Assembly (NCBI RefSeq): GCF_963675165.1
Contig: NC_087392.1
Location: 4,795,442-4,859,441, forward strand
Reading direction: 5' to 3'
Source of the DNA: Halichondria panicea
Taxonomy: Eukaryota > Porifera > Demospongiae > Suberitida > Halichondriidae
Length of the DNA: 64,000 nucleotides
Below are positions 28,501 through 42,100 of this stretch, piece after piece; position 1 is the first letter of the stretch, and every line of letters starts with the position of its first letter. Made by a program: the position numbers and the translations under genes. Under the pieces are notes generated by a model. That model worked only from the letters and a program-made list of their open reading frames with translations, did no database searches and was not told where the DNA came from.

Positions 28501-31500
28501 ATAGTCAGCTATAGTACTATTATAGTACTGTAGCTTCATTGCTATAAAGCTTTGGCGCCTCCACCAAGGCATCAGCACCCGCTTAATTTATGCTAAGGCG
28601 CGCCGCGACGCCACGGGTTATAGTAGTCGGTCCGTCTGTCTGTCTGTCTGTCTGCATATGTATTTTGAGTCTATACTTACCTGATGCCATAGCACTGTGT
28701 TTTTACTATGAATAGCCTCAACACAACAAGGTAGTAGTTAAATTTGGCAGATTTTAATTAAAGCTTCATTGTCGAATAAAAGTGAACAAAAGCTAAGAAG
28801 TTAAAACGCTCGAACCACCTGCACGATGTTGGCCTAGATGTACATGCGCTTTGATTCAAGTCTGTATAGCCTCACTAACCTCAAATTAAAGCCGAGGGTT
28901 TGTATTTCAGTGCTTTAGTTGTATGTATAGATCTATATACCCCAGGTGCATGGTACCTGCATGCGCATGTAGGGCCACTAAACAGGAACGCCACTAAACA
29001 AGAACAACCGGAAATGTAGTCATTAAATGGGCGCGGTTATTGCGAGGTCATTATTATACGCGTGGGCTAATTATCTAACTTAGAATCAGAGTAAACTCTT
29101 CCACAGGTTTGTGCGACATGGATGCATTCTTGGTGCAGCTGATCAATCAAGTAGCTAGGACTGTAGTGTAGCTGTACTAGCTACATAGAGCTTACTAGCT
29201 AGAAATGAATTTTGTTGTTACTTTAATTAACACATTACTAGTACTGGTACGTCTAGTTAGTTTTGGGAAGGAAGATGCTCCTCTACTATGGTTATATATG
29301 CATAATAAGTCACCTGGGTGCCTGGTTGAGTTGCACAGCCTGTTTCTTGGCTTCTAGGGGGTGTTCCTGTTTAGCGTCAACCCTCACACTAAACAAGAAC
29401 ACCTCACTAGGAGCCAGAGATACATGCTGTGCAGACGTCACAAGCACAGATTGCCCTACACCACCATTAGAGCACTTGCGAACTCTTAGCAGCCCTTAAA
29501 ACCAGCATCACTGGCTCCTAGTGGGGTGTTCCTGTTTAGTGTGAGGTGTGACGCTAAACAGGAACACCTCCCTAGGGCCAAAATACAGGCTGTGCAACTC
29601 GATCAGACACCCAGATGACTTATTATGTATATATAATCATAATATAATCATAGTAGAGGAGCATCTTCCTCCCCAAAACAAACTAGACATAACAGTAATG
29701 TCAAAGGATTTATAAATGATATTAAAGCATCAATAATCTAGCTAGTAAAGCTCTATGTAGCTAGTACAGCTACACTACACTAGTACAGTGACACAGAGAA
29801 GCTACTTGATCGGTCCAGTTGCACCAAGAATGCCTCCATGTCTCACAAACCTGTGTGGGAGAGTACAGCTCTATTCTCCAGTTCGATAATTAGCCCACGC
29901 TCTCAACAACAACCCCGCAATAACCACGCCCATTATTGGTTTCATTTCCGGTTGTTCTTGTTTAGTGTGTGTTCCTGTTTAGTGGCCCTACATGCGCATC
30001 AGTCATTACTATAATAGAATCTATACTCAATTCACAATTATGTTTTCTGGACCTACTAAACAGGTGTGACATCCCAGTGGTTATAATTGGTGAGACAGGC
30101 TGTGGCAAAACAAGGCTCATTCACTACATGTGTGATCTGGCGCGGGGAGGCTTGGAGCAGAGAAACATGCTGATTCTAAAAGTATATAGAGTATATGTAT
30201 CTATTTGTGAAGTTAAATGAATGTAATCATTAATTTTGATCGTAAGATGAAAATTCTCTGCTGTGCGCGTATAGATACATGGTGGAGTAACCAACAAACA
30301 CGTCACAAACTTTGTGAAAGACGCCGAGAGATTGGCACAGATCAACAAAGAAGTTAACCCCAATCTGAGCACGGTGGTCTTCTTTGATGAGGCAAACACC
30401 ACTGAGAGCGTTGGACTAATTAAGGAGATCATGTGTGATCGTAGAATGAATGGCCAACCAGTCTCCAAAGACCTCAAGTTCATAGCTGCCTGCAACCCAT
30501 ACAGAAAGTGAGTGATATGCATAAGTATACGACACCTATTACAAGTCACTGATGTGTATACGTCCTTTGACAGGCATTCGAAGGAGATGATCGAAAAACT
30601 GGAAAAAGCTGGCTTAGGGTTTAATGTGAGAGTTGGTGAAACTCAGCAGAAGCTAGGTGAGAAACAACAACTGTCTATATATATGTTGTGGAACTTATGC
30701 TCTTATCTCACAACCACTATGCACCACCACTCAGGTAAAGTCCCCCTCCGTCAGTTCGTATATCGAGTGCTGGACCTGCCTCCCAGTATGAGACCTCTAG
30801 TGTATGATTTCGGTCAGCTTAACACAGGCACCGAACTAGACTATACTAGTCAGATCGTCAAGGATCATGTGAGAGAATAGCCTATAATTATTCATGCAGA
30901 GGTTGTCAGTATGGTCTCTCTGTATAGGTACTAAGACACCCAAAACTGAGGACAGAGAGCCCTGCCATCATTCCAGCTATATCAGCAGTGCTAGCTGCAT
31001 CGCAATTATTCATGAGAGAAATAAAGGTAAATTATGAGCACTTTAAACGTAATATTCTTTATTGTCAGTATGTCTCCCAGAATGAGTGCAGTTTTGTAAG
31101 TCTGAGAGATGTTGAAAGAGCTATGATTGTGTTTGAGTTTTTCTACAAGAAAATGGACAGTGTGTTTGCTCCACTCATAGACAAGAAAGCGCAGGAGGAC
31201 TACAATGAGCGTTGTGCAGTAAGAGAGAACGCTGAGGTATAAAATAATATCGATCAATTACTAATGCCATGTATAATTATATCCTATATTTACCTATAAA
31301 GATGATTTATATATGTTGTGCAAAATAAGACATCTCTTTTTTTAGGATGATGACCTAGCAGCCCTTCCCCCTCGCCCTAAACAGCTTGACAACATCACAA
31401 GAGCAGTCATTCTCTGTCTAAGTGTTTGTTACCATGCCAGGCTACAGGACAGGGCATGTTATGAAGAGAAGATCTCAAGATGTTTCAACTCTCCCCTACA

Positions 31501-34500
31501 GCTACCAGAAGGGGCACAACAGCTCAGGAATGAGATCAAATTGTAAAAATCTTCTATATAGATCTATTTATGTCCTAAGATTGTAGACCAGGTGATTTTT
31601 GTGGGGTAAAAAATTCGTTATAGAAAACCTAGGCGCGGTTTACCGAAACACATTGATGGAAGCAAACAAAACTTGTGCTCACAAGTTAAACGAATTTTTT
31701 TACCCCATATATGTATATATATATATATATGTGTAGTTGGTATATAAGATTGTAGACCAGGTGATTTTCGTGGGGTAAAAAATTCGTTATAGAAAACCTA
31801 GGCGCGGTTTACCGAAACACATTGATGAAGCAAACAAAACTTGTGCTCACAAGTTAAATAAATTTTTACCCCACAAAAATTACCCACTATACGGTGCATG
31901 GTTGGTGTGCATACATATATGGACACTCACTGATTCAAGCACTCTTATTATTATAAGCTTACGGGTGTGCCTTGCAGGTGTGAGGAAGGTTTACTGGACA
32001 ACATGGTCCTTGGTCCCAACATTGCTAAGAATGCTGCCCTGAGGGAGAACGTGTTCATGATGGCTATTTGTATTGAGCTGAGGATACCTCTCTTCTTGGT
32101 AGGCAAGCCAGGTAATTCCAAGTCTTTGGCCAAATCTATTGTTCAAGACTCCATGCATGGACGAGAATCGCAGTCACCAGTGCTAAGGGAGTTCAAGAAA
32201 GTGAGTATAATATCTTTGCACATTCCACTTTATTGTGTATGTCTGACCTTTGCAGGTACATATATTCTCGTTTCAATGCACTCAGCTGTGTACTCCAGAG
32301 AGTATAATAGAGGTGTTTAAGCAGGCTGAGCGATTCCAAGCCAAGCAGGACATAAAACAGTATGTGTCAGTGGTTGTGTTGGACAATATAGGACTAGCTG
32401 AGGACTCCCCCTCCCTTCCCCTCAAGGCCCTACACCCACTGCTGGAAGACGGGACAGAGGGATCGGGTAAAGATCATCAACAGCAGGTTGGGATTGGCAT
32501 GGTAGCGACTAAACAAAGGATATAATGTTAAATCGTATGTAATGCTAAGTCGTATCATTTATAAATTCTGTTATCATCAGATTGTAGAGCGTGAAAAGAG
32601 AGTGGCCTTCATTGGCATATCTAACTGGGCGCTGGACCCTGCTAAGATGAACCGTGGTGTTATGGTAACCAGGGGAGACCCTGGGAAGGATGACCTGGTA
32701 ATGAGTGCTGAAAGCATCTGCTCTAACAAAGAGAGAGATCCAGTGAAGGATCAACTAAAACATTTTTTTGACCCTCTATCTAGAGCGTACCTCGAGATTT
32801 GTAGTGTCTGTGAGAAAGGTGGAAGACAGTTGTTTGGTCTACGAGACTTTTACAGGTACTTGCATGCTGTATACTATACAATTGTATGAGATACTACACC
32901 TACAACAGTGGCGTTTCAAATTTGTTGAGTCCCGCCCACGCACAGGAAGCCATGCCCACGTTTTACTGCGCATTACAGGGAACAATACTGATTTTACAAA
33001 AACAATCACAAAGATATCAATTGTACCAGTACCATGCGCATTTATATCAGGTATTTTTCACAGTCTATCACTATGTGTAGAAGACATATCTTGTCAGTCG
33101 ATTTTTCTGTGTGATCGTACTGCTGTCTTTATTCCATGCACTGAAAGACTTCTCTGCTGAGCAGCTATAGTGAGAGCACATGCAATGATACTCTATCACC
33201 AGAACATCTGCATCAAAACCATTGCAGGTCCTCTGTTCCTGCTGGTAATGGTTGTTGAGTCACTTTAGAATAAAATTATAGAGCATGCTGTCGAAGTACA
33301 CATGCCCAGAAAACTTAGATATCTGCTTGAAGGTGTGGTATCCATGCAATCAGTATAAAAGCTCTTGCTAGCTAGCTAGCTATAGCTTAGCCTCCTTCAC
33401 AAGGCCTAGCTATAGCTCTAATGCAGTGCAGGCTCAGGCTCATGCAGCTCCCAGCTATCCAGTAATTAATGTTGAGTATGTGTGGTAGTTTTCACATATG
33501 CCACGTTACGGCCACAAAACTAGAAGGAATTGTCAAATTCACGGAGCTATCGAGATCCAACTAGAAAAACATTTGCAGTGTGAACAATTGCTAGGATTGG
33601 CCAGGGGAACCACCAAAAAGCGTAGAAACAAGAAATCAGACGAGAGCATAACTCCAATCCGTTACAACGTGAATCACATGTACTGGTAGTTTTCCATGTT
33701 TTCCCGGCCAATATACCACGCAATTTTATGTAAAACCTACTGATTTTACTAATAATAGCGTAACAGCAACTGAGCAAAAACAGAACTGACATTAATCAAA
33801 GAGGCCCAAATTAAAATAATAGGAGCAAAGCCCCTAGGTGGTGTTTCAGTACAAAGATGAGGCCAAAACCACAATTCAAAGTGTGAACAAAGACTCTTAT
33901 GATGCAATACGCTATAATTAAGAATGGGGATGAGTGTAAATTGTGATTAATTATGCCTCAGTGCGCATGCGCAGACGAGGTATATACGGTTGTGTGTCTG
34001 TGTGTGTGCATGTGTGTGTGTGTGTGCGTGTGTGTGTGTGTGTGTGCGTGTGTGCGTGTGTGTGTAGACTATTTCAGCTGCTCAGGGATCAATGAAGTGC
34101 AAGTAAGAGTTTCTATAGGCTTCTGGTCATGTTTTCTTGGCTTGGTATTTGTGGATTTGCAAAGTAAAGCTTAGTTTTCGAGTTATGCCTAGTTTTACTT
34201 ACTTGGAATGCCATTGCAGACTTTTCAGAAGAGTCCGTAGCAAAACTTGTTCACCGAGTGTTGCTTCTCTACTTAGTAGTTAGCTCTGCACTAGAACGCT
34301 AGCTATTGGTAGCTGCAAGAGTGAGAAGAGAGCTGCAAGGCTCTGCTGACTTGCAGCCATTAATTTTACACTTAAACTTTTCAGGGGCGTAGGGAGGGGC
34401 AGGGCTTTGGGGGCTGGAGCCCCCTCTTCCTCTGCAAAAACCACACTAAGAGCCCCACCTTCTCTGATGATTGTTTTCAGCCTGGGAATTTACTGGTATA

Positions 34501-37500
34501 GATTATGCACCTATCAATGTCAAGCCCCACCCCTGACATACGGGCAGTATAGGGGATTGGGTGGGGATTATACATTTTCAATTAATGAATGCCCAATAGG
34601 GTGGGGGTTCCTCATGTGTATAATCCCCCATCAATCCCTTGTATATATGGTGGGGGTACACTGGGGATTAACAGGGGATTTTGATTTTTTGTCAGCTAAT
34701 CTAACACATGGCAACTTTATGATGCGCATGCGCAAACATTGGCCCCGCCCTCAAAATTGCTGAGGAAAATGTTGATGCAAAAGCCCCTGTGTTGGGGGGA
34801 AAGTGAGTGCTAAAAGCTGTATAACCCCCTACTAATGCCCCTATACTGCCCGTATGTCAGGGGTGTGGCTTGACATTGATAGGTGCATTAGTGGCAGACA
34901 AACAGCATGTCTAAGAGCTAGCTATACTATAGTAACTTTGATTCTTCAGTGTAAGTTAACTAAGCTAGCTAGCTAGCTAGCTTCTTTAATTTAGCATGCA
35001 GTAATAATTATTAAGTGTGGCTATAAACTATTTCTTGCACATGCGCAATGCACTGTGCAACTGATTAATAATCTACCACAGAGGTTGATTGAGAAGGTTT
35101 ATTGAGAGCAGCAACTATATCGCAGAAACTGCATGGACCACTATTTCTCAAGGCCAAGATCTATAGTGTCAACGTGCCAAGCTATAGTGCCAGTTTGCCA
35201 AGCTCTAGTACTGCCAGCCTGAGTTCTGATGAAGAGCCAGCAAAGTAACTGATCAGCTACATTATCATAATATACATTGTACATGTAGTTAGCACTGTAA
35301 ATATTAGCAATGTTTCACAAGCACAACAAAATTGTAACATCATAAAAATAATTATTCATTATTACAAGTAACAAGTACAACTATTCCCGGAAATGAGTCA
35401 TTAATTAGGAGGTGTGGTTTCCGGTCGTCGAAACCCTTTCAGCTCAGCCCCCCTTCCTCAAAATCCTGCCTACGCCCCTGCTTTTGGCATCGATCGTTTT
35501 AACAACAATCATGGTCGATCATTACCCATGCACTATTTGAGTTTCCCTGTGATTGCATGCAGCAAAATTAAAAATGTTCATCATGATAATTGTGTGTATA
35601 AAAGCTAGCTATTAGTAGTTTATGTTATGTAGCTTTGGCACCTCCACCGAGGCATCAGCACCCGTGGTGCTTTCATTAAGATCAGCAAACATAAACAGCA
35701 GCTTTCCCTCCAGTTCAGACGATTGTCATCGATCCACACTGTTGCAGGCTGTAAGTCTTTTGTTAAACGTAGCAGGCTAAGGGTAGCTATCAGAGATGGG
35801 CTAGAAACCTTCAATTGAACTTTCTATCTACTTTTTTCGATCCACTTCTATTCTTTGTGACGTCATTGTTTTACTGAGCATATACTGTATTTACTTGAAA
35901 CGCCCGGGCGTTTATTTCCTAGCAGCATCTGTAGAGGGGGCGTTTAAACCAGATGGGCGCTTATTCGAAACGGGCGTTTATTGTTTTGTATACTTCAAAC
36001 TCTTGCTCATCAGCAGTTATTATGCTCTTTTTCGCTGCTGCCACAGCTCTCAGCTTCAATCTTAAGTCGTAAGAGTGGTGTTTCTCCCTCTGTGCCCTCT
36101 CTGCCATCATAAATCTATATTTATTCTATGCTGCCATTTTTTCAGCTGGTTCCACGTGCTAATTCAGCTCCACCCACAGTGCCACGCCCCATACATGGGC
36201 AATTATTAAGAGGGGCGTTTATTGACAAAGACAGCTTTTACCGTGGGCGTTTAATCAAGTAAATACGGTACGAAGTTATCCAAAGCCCCCAGATACCAGG
36301 GTGAGATTTAGCGTATGTGCAAGCAGTCGATACCAGGCCCACTTCCTTGATGAAGTGCGGCCTGGGATCAAGCATATGGTCACAATAATGAGTATTTGTG
36401 ACATAGGTCAGACAGAATGCCTCCTGTGTACAGTCTATTGGAGTTGCGTACTCTTTCTAATGAACTCTTGATCACACGTGAACTTTACTGATAGCTTTTA
36501 TACACACATTATAATTATGCCTCGGTGCACATGCGCAAGCGAGGTATACGGTAGTGTGTTTGTGTGTCTGTCTGTCTGTCTCTCTGTCTGTGTGTGTGTG
36601 TAGTAGACTGCTACAGCTGCTCAAGGATCAATAAAGTGCAAGTAAGAGCTTAGGCTTCTAGTCATGTTTTCTTGGATTTTAATTAGTGGATTTGCAAAAT
36701 AATGCTTCGTTCTCAGGTTATGCCTGGTTTTGCTTACTTGGAATGCCATTGCAGCCTTTTCAGAAGAGTATGTAGCAAAACTTGTTCACCGAGTGTTGCT
36801 GCTCTACTTAGTAGTTAGCTCTGCACTAGAACGCTAGCTATTGGTGGCTGCAAGAGTGAGAAGAGAGCTGCAAGGCTCTGCTGACGCAGCCATCAATTTT
36901 AGACTTAAACTTTTGGCATCGATCGTTTTTAACAACAATCGAGGTCGATCATTACCCATTCTTTGAGTTTTCTTGTGATTCTGGATTCTGCCTGAAAATT
37001 AATGTAAAAATGTTCATCATGATAATAATTATAATTATGTTATGTAGCTTTGGCACCTCCACCGAGGCATCAGCACCCGCGGTGCTTTCGTTACTCTATA
37101 ATTATCATGCATTAATTAATTGCTGCATGCAGGCAGAATCCAACCGCAAAGAGTGAGTATAATCAATATAATTATCCTTCCAGCCTTATCAAGATGCTGT
37201 ATTGGATGTGTGCAAGATCAAAGCCACTCCCACTGTCTTCGGCACAGCTGCAACATTCCATATCCAGAAATTTTGGTGGACTCGAGTTGGAAAATTTAAA
37301 ACCGTTGCAAGTGTTTGATAGAGCTATTGGAAATATTGGCTACCGAGACTTAACTGGCCTGAATCAAGAGGTATAGTGTATAGATTGCCAGTGTACGTTG
37401 CAATCATAATTATCAATATAATTATGCATGCATGTATAAATGACCAATGTACCATATTTTATCTTTAATTATAGATACTGTCATTACTGAACCCTGATTG

Positions 37501-39095
37501 CACTCGCCTGGGATTAATTAAAACCAGCCTTAATACCAAGGATACCACTTGGCATGGGTAAGTTTTATCTTGAACCGTATAAATCTTGGGGAGCAGAGCT
37601 GGGCATTTGGCCCATCTTGGAAAAAGCAACAATGTGCTGATAACATGTGGTCATATTTCATTCAAAATACGTCATAATCACTATAGCAGAAACTCTCCCT
37701 GCTAAACTTTATGTTCACTCTGCTTTTAAATTACTGAACTATACGTAAGAACATCTGATTATTGTATTACGAGCGCTTTATTCATGCAGTGAAAATCGCT
37801 ACCTGCTGTTCCTGACTGAGAACTACGCTGCTCTAGACATTATGAAGCACTACCTTTATGTGGACGATCAAGACCTCGCCTTACAGCCTTACATTCTATT
37901 CGGTAGTAGCTTCCCGAAGGATAAAGAATACACACAGGTTTGTCCTATATATGAAGGGTGTGTAAACGCTTGTATGCATGTGCAAGACATTATGCATTCA
38001 TGCATGATGTGGTAACTGAATGTGATAGGTGGTACAGTGAAACCTGTCTCTATATACTAGTTATTTACAATTTGTATAGACCATTTAAGTGGCTTAATAA
38101 AGAGGTGGCCTTGCTACCACATGTTGAAACATAGTCGGTATTATAGTGTGTGAATTGTTTTGAGATGACTACAATAGGCATGCAGGCTCGATTATATACT
38201 GTATATATTTACCAACTAAACGTATGGCACGTAATTATATAGTTCCACTCATACAGGTCTGCCGTAACACAAACCAGATTAAAATCTGCATGGAGACAGG
38301 TCGTACAGTTATTTTGCTCAACTTGGATAACTACGAAAGCCTTTACGATGTCCTCAACCAATACTATATATACTATGGTGGAGTACGATATGTAGACCTT
38401 GGATTGCAAACACACAGGGTTAAATGCAGGGTTCACAATGATTTCAAGTAAGTCTTGTGACTGCTCTCTTCAAATGCAGTGATTTACTTGACTCATTTCA
38501 ATGTAATGTAGAGCATCTACATGTATACCGGTATATTTACTCAAATCATTCTTATGATATCAATTATAATAGTAATACAATAATTATACCGATGCACCTC
38601 GAGTAACTGGCACACATGTTATTAACCCCAACCCATATCCCATGCATGCACAGGCTGATTCTGATTGCTGAAAGAGACACAGTATACGAGAAATTCCCTA
38701 CCCCCCTCATAAACCGCCTGGAGAAGCACTTTGTCCTCACCTCCTCCATCCTCGAGGATTGGCAGAGGGAGGTATTAACCGTCTTTGAGAAATGGATTCA
38801 AGACTTCTCAAGAACAAGGTGATATAATTTGTAGTTTTACAGGAATGTTTTGTAAGTACGAACTTTGCGTACACTTACTGCTACATCCAGAGAGCTCTCA
38901 CCCTTGAGTAGAAAGTTTTTATTAGCAGATTTTGCTATGCAAAATTTTAAAGAGACTGCAACAGTATAAAGTAAAACTAGCCATAACTCAAGAACAAAGT
39001 TTTATTTTGCAAGTCAAAAAATATGGCTAGAAGCCTTTATACTTTTATAGCCGCATTGCAACCGTTGAGCAGTAACAGCTGGGATTACACACACA

Positions 39096-39158
<63 letters not shown>

Positions 39159-42100
39159 CTTTACTGCATGCATTCTTCTACGGCTATACGCTTGAGACAT
39201 AATAACATTGCAACAAAATTAAAAGGTTATAGCTGTTAGTTACGTCATTGGAGACCACGCAAACGAAAGCATGAACGACAAGTCATCAGTTGCATGCAAA
39301 TAATGTTATATATCTTTGATTTCAGCAAGTTCCTTAGCTTCTTGAACTAGAAATAGGGTCCATACAGAAAATACATGAACAATACATGAACATACAATCT
39401 GCTATAAATATTAATTTGAATGAACCTCCGAAAAGAGGACAAAAGCTCTACTCCCAAAGTGTCCTTCACTGATTCGGAGGATTCACTGCATTATTTTGTA
39501 GGTATCACAATTTTATAAAGTAAATATATACTGTTGTGTCATGCCTGACATTTTAGTGTAGTTCCTGATATAAAAGAGAAATTGTTGCCCAGTGAGTAGG
39601 CAGATCAAAGCAATCCAGTGCTCTGTATATGGCATGTTGCATCACTACCATAGCAACCATAATATAAGGCATAATGCACTGGGATTATATGCACTTGCAC
39701 TGTGTGTAATGCAGTAGATTTTGAGAAATAAATCTACTTTTGGGACTTACTCCCACCGAATAACTCATTTGGTCCCTTTTATAGGCTACTACCTAATGCA
39801 TGCACTAGTTGTGGGAAGAAAACCTAATGAAATTCAGCAATTCAATTCAAAACACATGTCTTTTATTACAATTTATAGACCAATCAGAAGAGTTTAACGT
39901 CATTGGGCAACAAGTTAGTTATTGCAGGCGCCCTCGTGCAACACGTCATCCAGTTCAATATAGTGGCATGTTTCACTCGTGCTGGGCAATACCTAATACA
40001 TATCAGCTTATAAAAAACGTGGATTTGATTACTAAATCTAACCATATACACTTCATACTTCCAACAGGACAAGTCGACTGTCTGATCCAACGGTTATTTT
40101 CTTCATTTTTCATTTAGCTATATTTATCAAACATAAACAATAATTACAGAGCGATAATTATGTATACGCAAGCCCTAGTTATCATAGATATTGCACAAAC
40201 AAGATTGTAAAGTGTGTGGATTTGGCTCGTTCGTAATTACATAATACAGAAATTATATATTATACAGCGATAGTAATTCATCTACATGTATCCTGCATGA
40301 ATGGCTCACCTCTAATTCCTGACGGTTTGCAATAATTATGTGTTATTATAGTGACTATCGAGGCAGTAGCTTCAGCGAGGCCCATGCATTCATTGGCTAC
40401 CAGAAGGACACACCTGCAGCAGTGGTTTTCCAGGCTACTAAGATATTGAGGAGACTTCAACAGAACCATCGAATGGATAGCAAAGTAAAACACTTGTTGG
40501 TGAGGACTGAACACCACCTGTTAAAGGCTGGTATCATTACACAAGACCTTGCTGACCTCTCTGAAGACTCGTGTCAGTGGACTGATTCAGTGAGCCACTT
40601 TGTGTCGATCAATTTTACTGTACACATTAATATATGTATAAGGTTATTTCCCTAAGCCATGTCTAACTGCAGTAAACAGTGGACAGAGTATTTACAAGTT
40701 GTTTCTATATGCATTCAGGTTATCAAACTAAGCAAGTTCCTGCTTGTCCAAACAGCTGCTGACGCTGCAATAATTGGTTTCCTAAGGTCAAAATATCCAC
40801 CTGAAGAAGTTGATTACATTATGAACTGGTACTTCGAGCACCAGCAACACTGCTCAATAGGGGAGTTTTTACAGTACGAGCTCGAGTGCAGTCACCATTG
40901 TGAGATATTCATGCAGGTATAATATCAGGGCTTGTCTGTAAAGCACTTCCGTATGTATATGCCTCTGTTTATTCCTAAAGGTCACCACACACTGCCCACT
41001 GATGACAAAGGAAGAGTTGGCCATTGTTACTGAATCTATGGGCGTGGACTTTGCAGAATTTGATCTGCTTGATTTTGATTCTGAGCTGGATTTCTCAAAC
41101 AAAATAGGGTATATAATTATGACTTAAATGTGCCATTCATCTAATCTTACATGGTTGTACTGTGGTTTTGCTTGCAGACCCAAGTTCCTCCGTGACGAAG
41201 ATAATGCAAAGCCCTTCTTAGTGATTATACAATGTGACTCGGGGCATTTGAATTCTGATCTCATTGCCTGTGCCAGATTTCGAGTCTGTGAAGAAGCAAT
41301 ACATGCAAAGATGAAGAATGAAATCCATGGTCGAGATGATATCACGCACGTACTGCTTATTATTCGTTTGCCACCACAAGAGGTCAAGTCACAGTTTGTT
41401 GGTTTCCAAGGGGACCCCTGGATTTCAGTGCATATTGGTGACCTGAGGCCAACTTCTGAGGCCACAGTGATACCAGAGCAGGCAGTCGATGCATTTATCA
41501 GTGAGCTGTTTATTAGACATCGAGAGAGTATACTGCTCCATCCTCAGCATCGCCGACTACACAGTTGTGTGCAAGCTGCAGTATCTTTGCTCAAGGACTC
41601 TCAGAGAGACAGAGCAGTGCTAAGAATACAGAAACTCATGGCACTGATTCCAAAAGCACCTCCTGAGCAATTAGGTAAAGTAATAATTTCCGAGCGGGAA
41701 GCATTAAAATTTCAATTTCACCCTCTTATGCAGATGAGGCTCCATTTTTTGCTGTTTTGATCCAATTAATTCACTCGGCTCTACAACAAAGGAAAGAACT
41801 CAGAAGAGGAGAACAAGAATGGCTGCTCAATGAGGCTATGAGTGGTCAGATACTACGTAATGGTGGGACATTCAGGAATATGCTGGCTCGTTGTATCGAT
41901 GTGGTCATCACCCCCTACTTTGCTAAGATCATTGCCCATGCTGATCAGAACTCTAACCTTGACCTCCTTGATCCCAAAAACCTAGATTCCCCTGTCTCAA
42001 GGGTCTGGCTTGCCATGTTTAACTTAACTGGAGAGGGGATGGACTGTTCCACACAGGCAGAGGGCAAGACAATCGTCAAGACTGACTTCCACTGCCAGTT

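Larger units (their letters stand above)
32856..37183. other. Intron 37: repeat-filled
   Basis: No exon. Contents: a family F segment (about 33540-33690), an interrupted family A copy with nested insertions (33952-35680), a fold-back element at 35884-36270, a segment shared with intron 26 (about 36400-36474) and a complete family A copy (36508-37096). Segment 32890-33500 is unassigned. Confidence 0.65.
38819..40351. other. Intron 42: decayed family A copy, CA/CG-rich microsatellite, family G element
   Basis: No exon. 38885-39085 is a divergent inverted family A fragment (AGTAAAACTAGCCATAACTC, GGCTAGAAGCC), running into a (CACG)n/(CA)n microsatellite (about 39090-39157). Family G copy 2 (about 39583-39993) follows. 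The rest is AT-rich with nothing recognised. Confidence 0.65.

Noticed and set aside
28960-29999. CRISPR array or other spaced direct repeats
   Set aside because: The recurrent GTTCCTGTTTAG motifs are in inverted orientation without regular spacers, and the genome is eukaryotic.
33953-34174. Cysteine/valine-rich frame (VCVCVC run)
   Set aside because: Translation of the TGTG microsatellite in a family A repeat.
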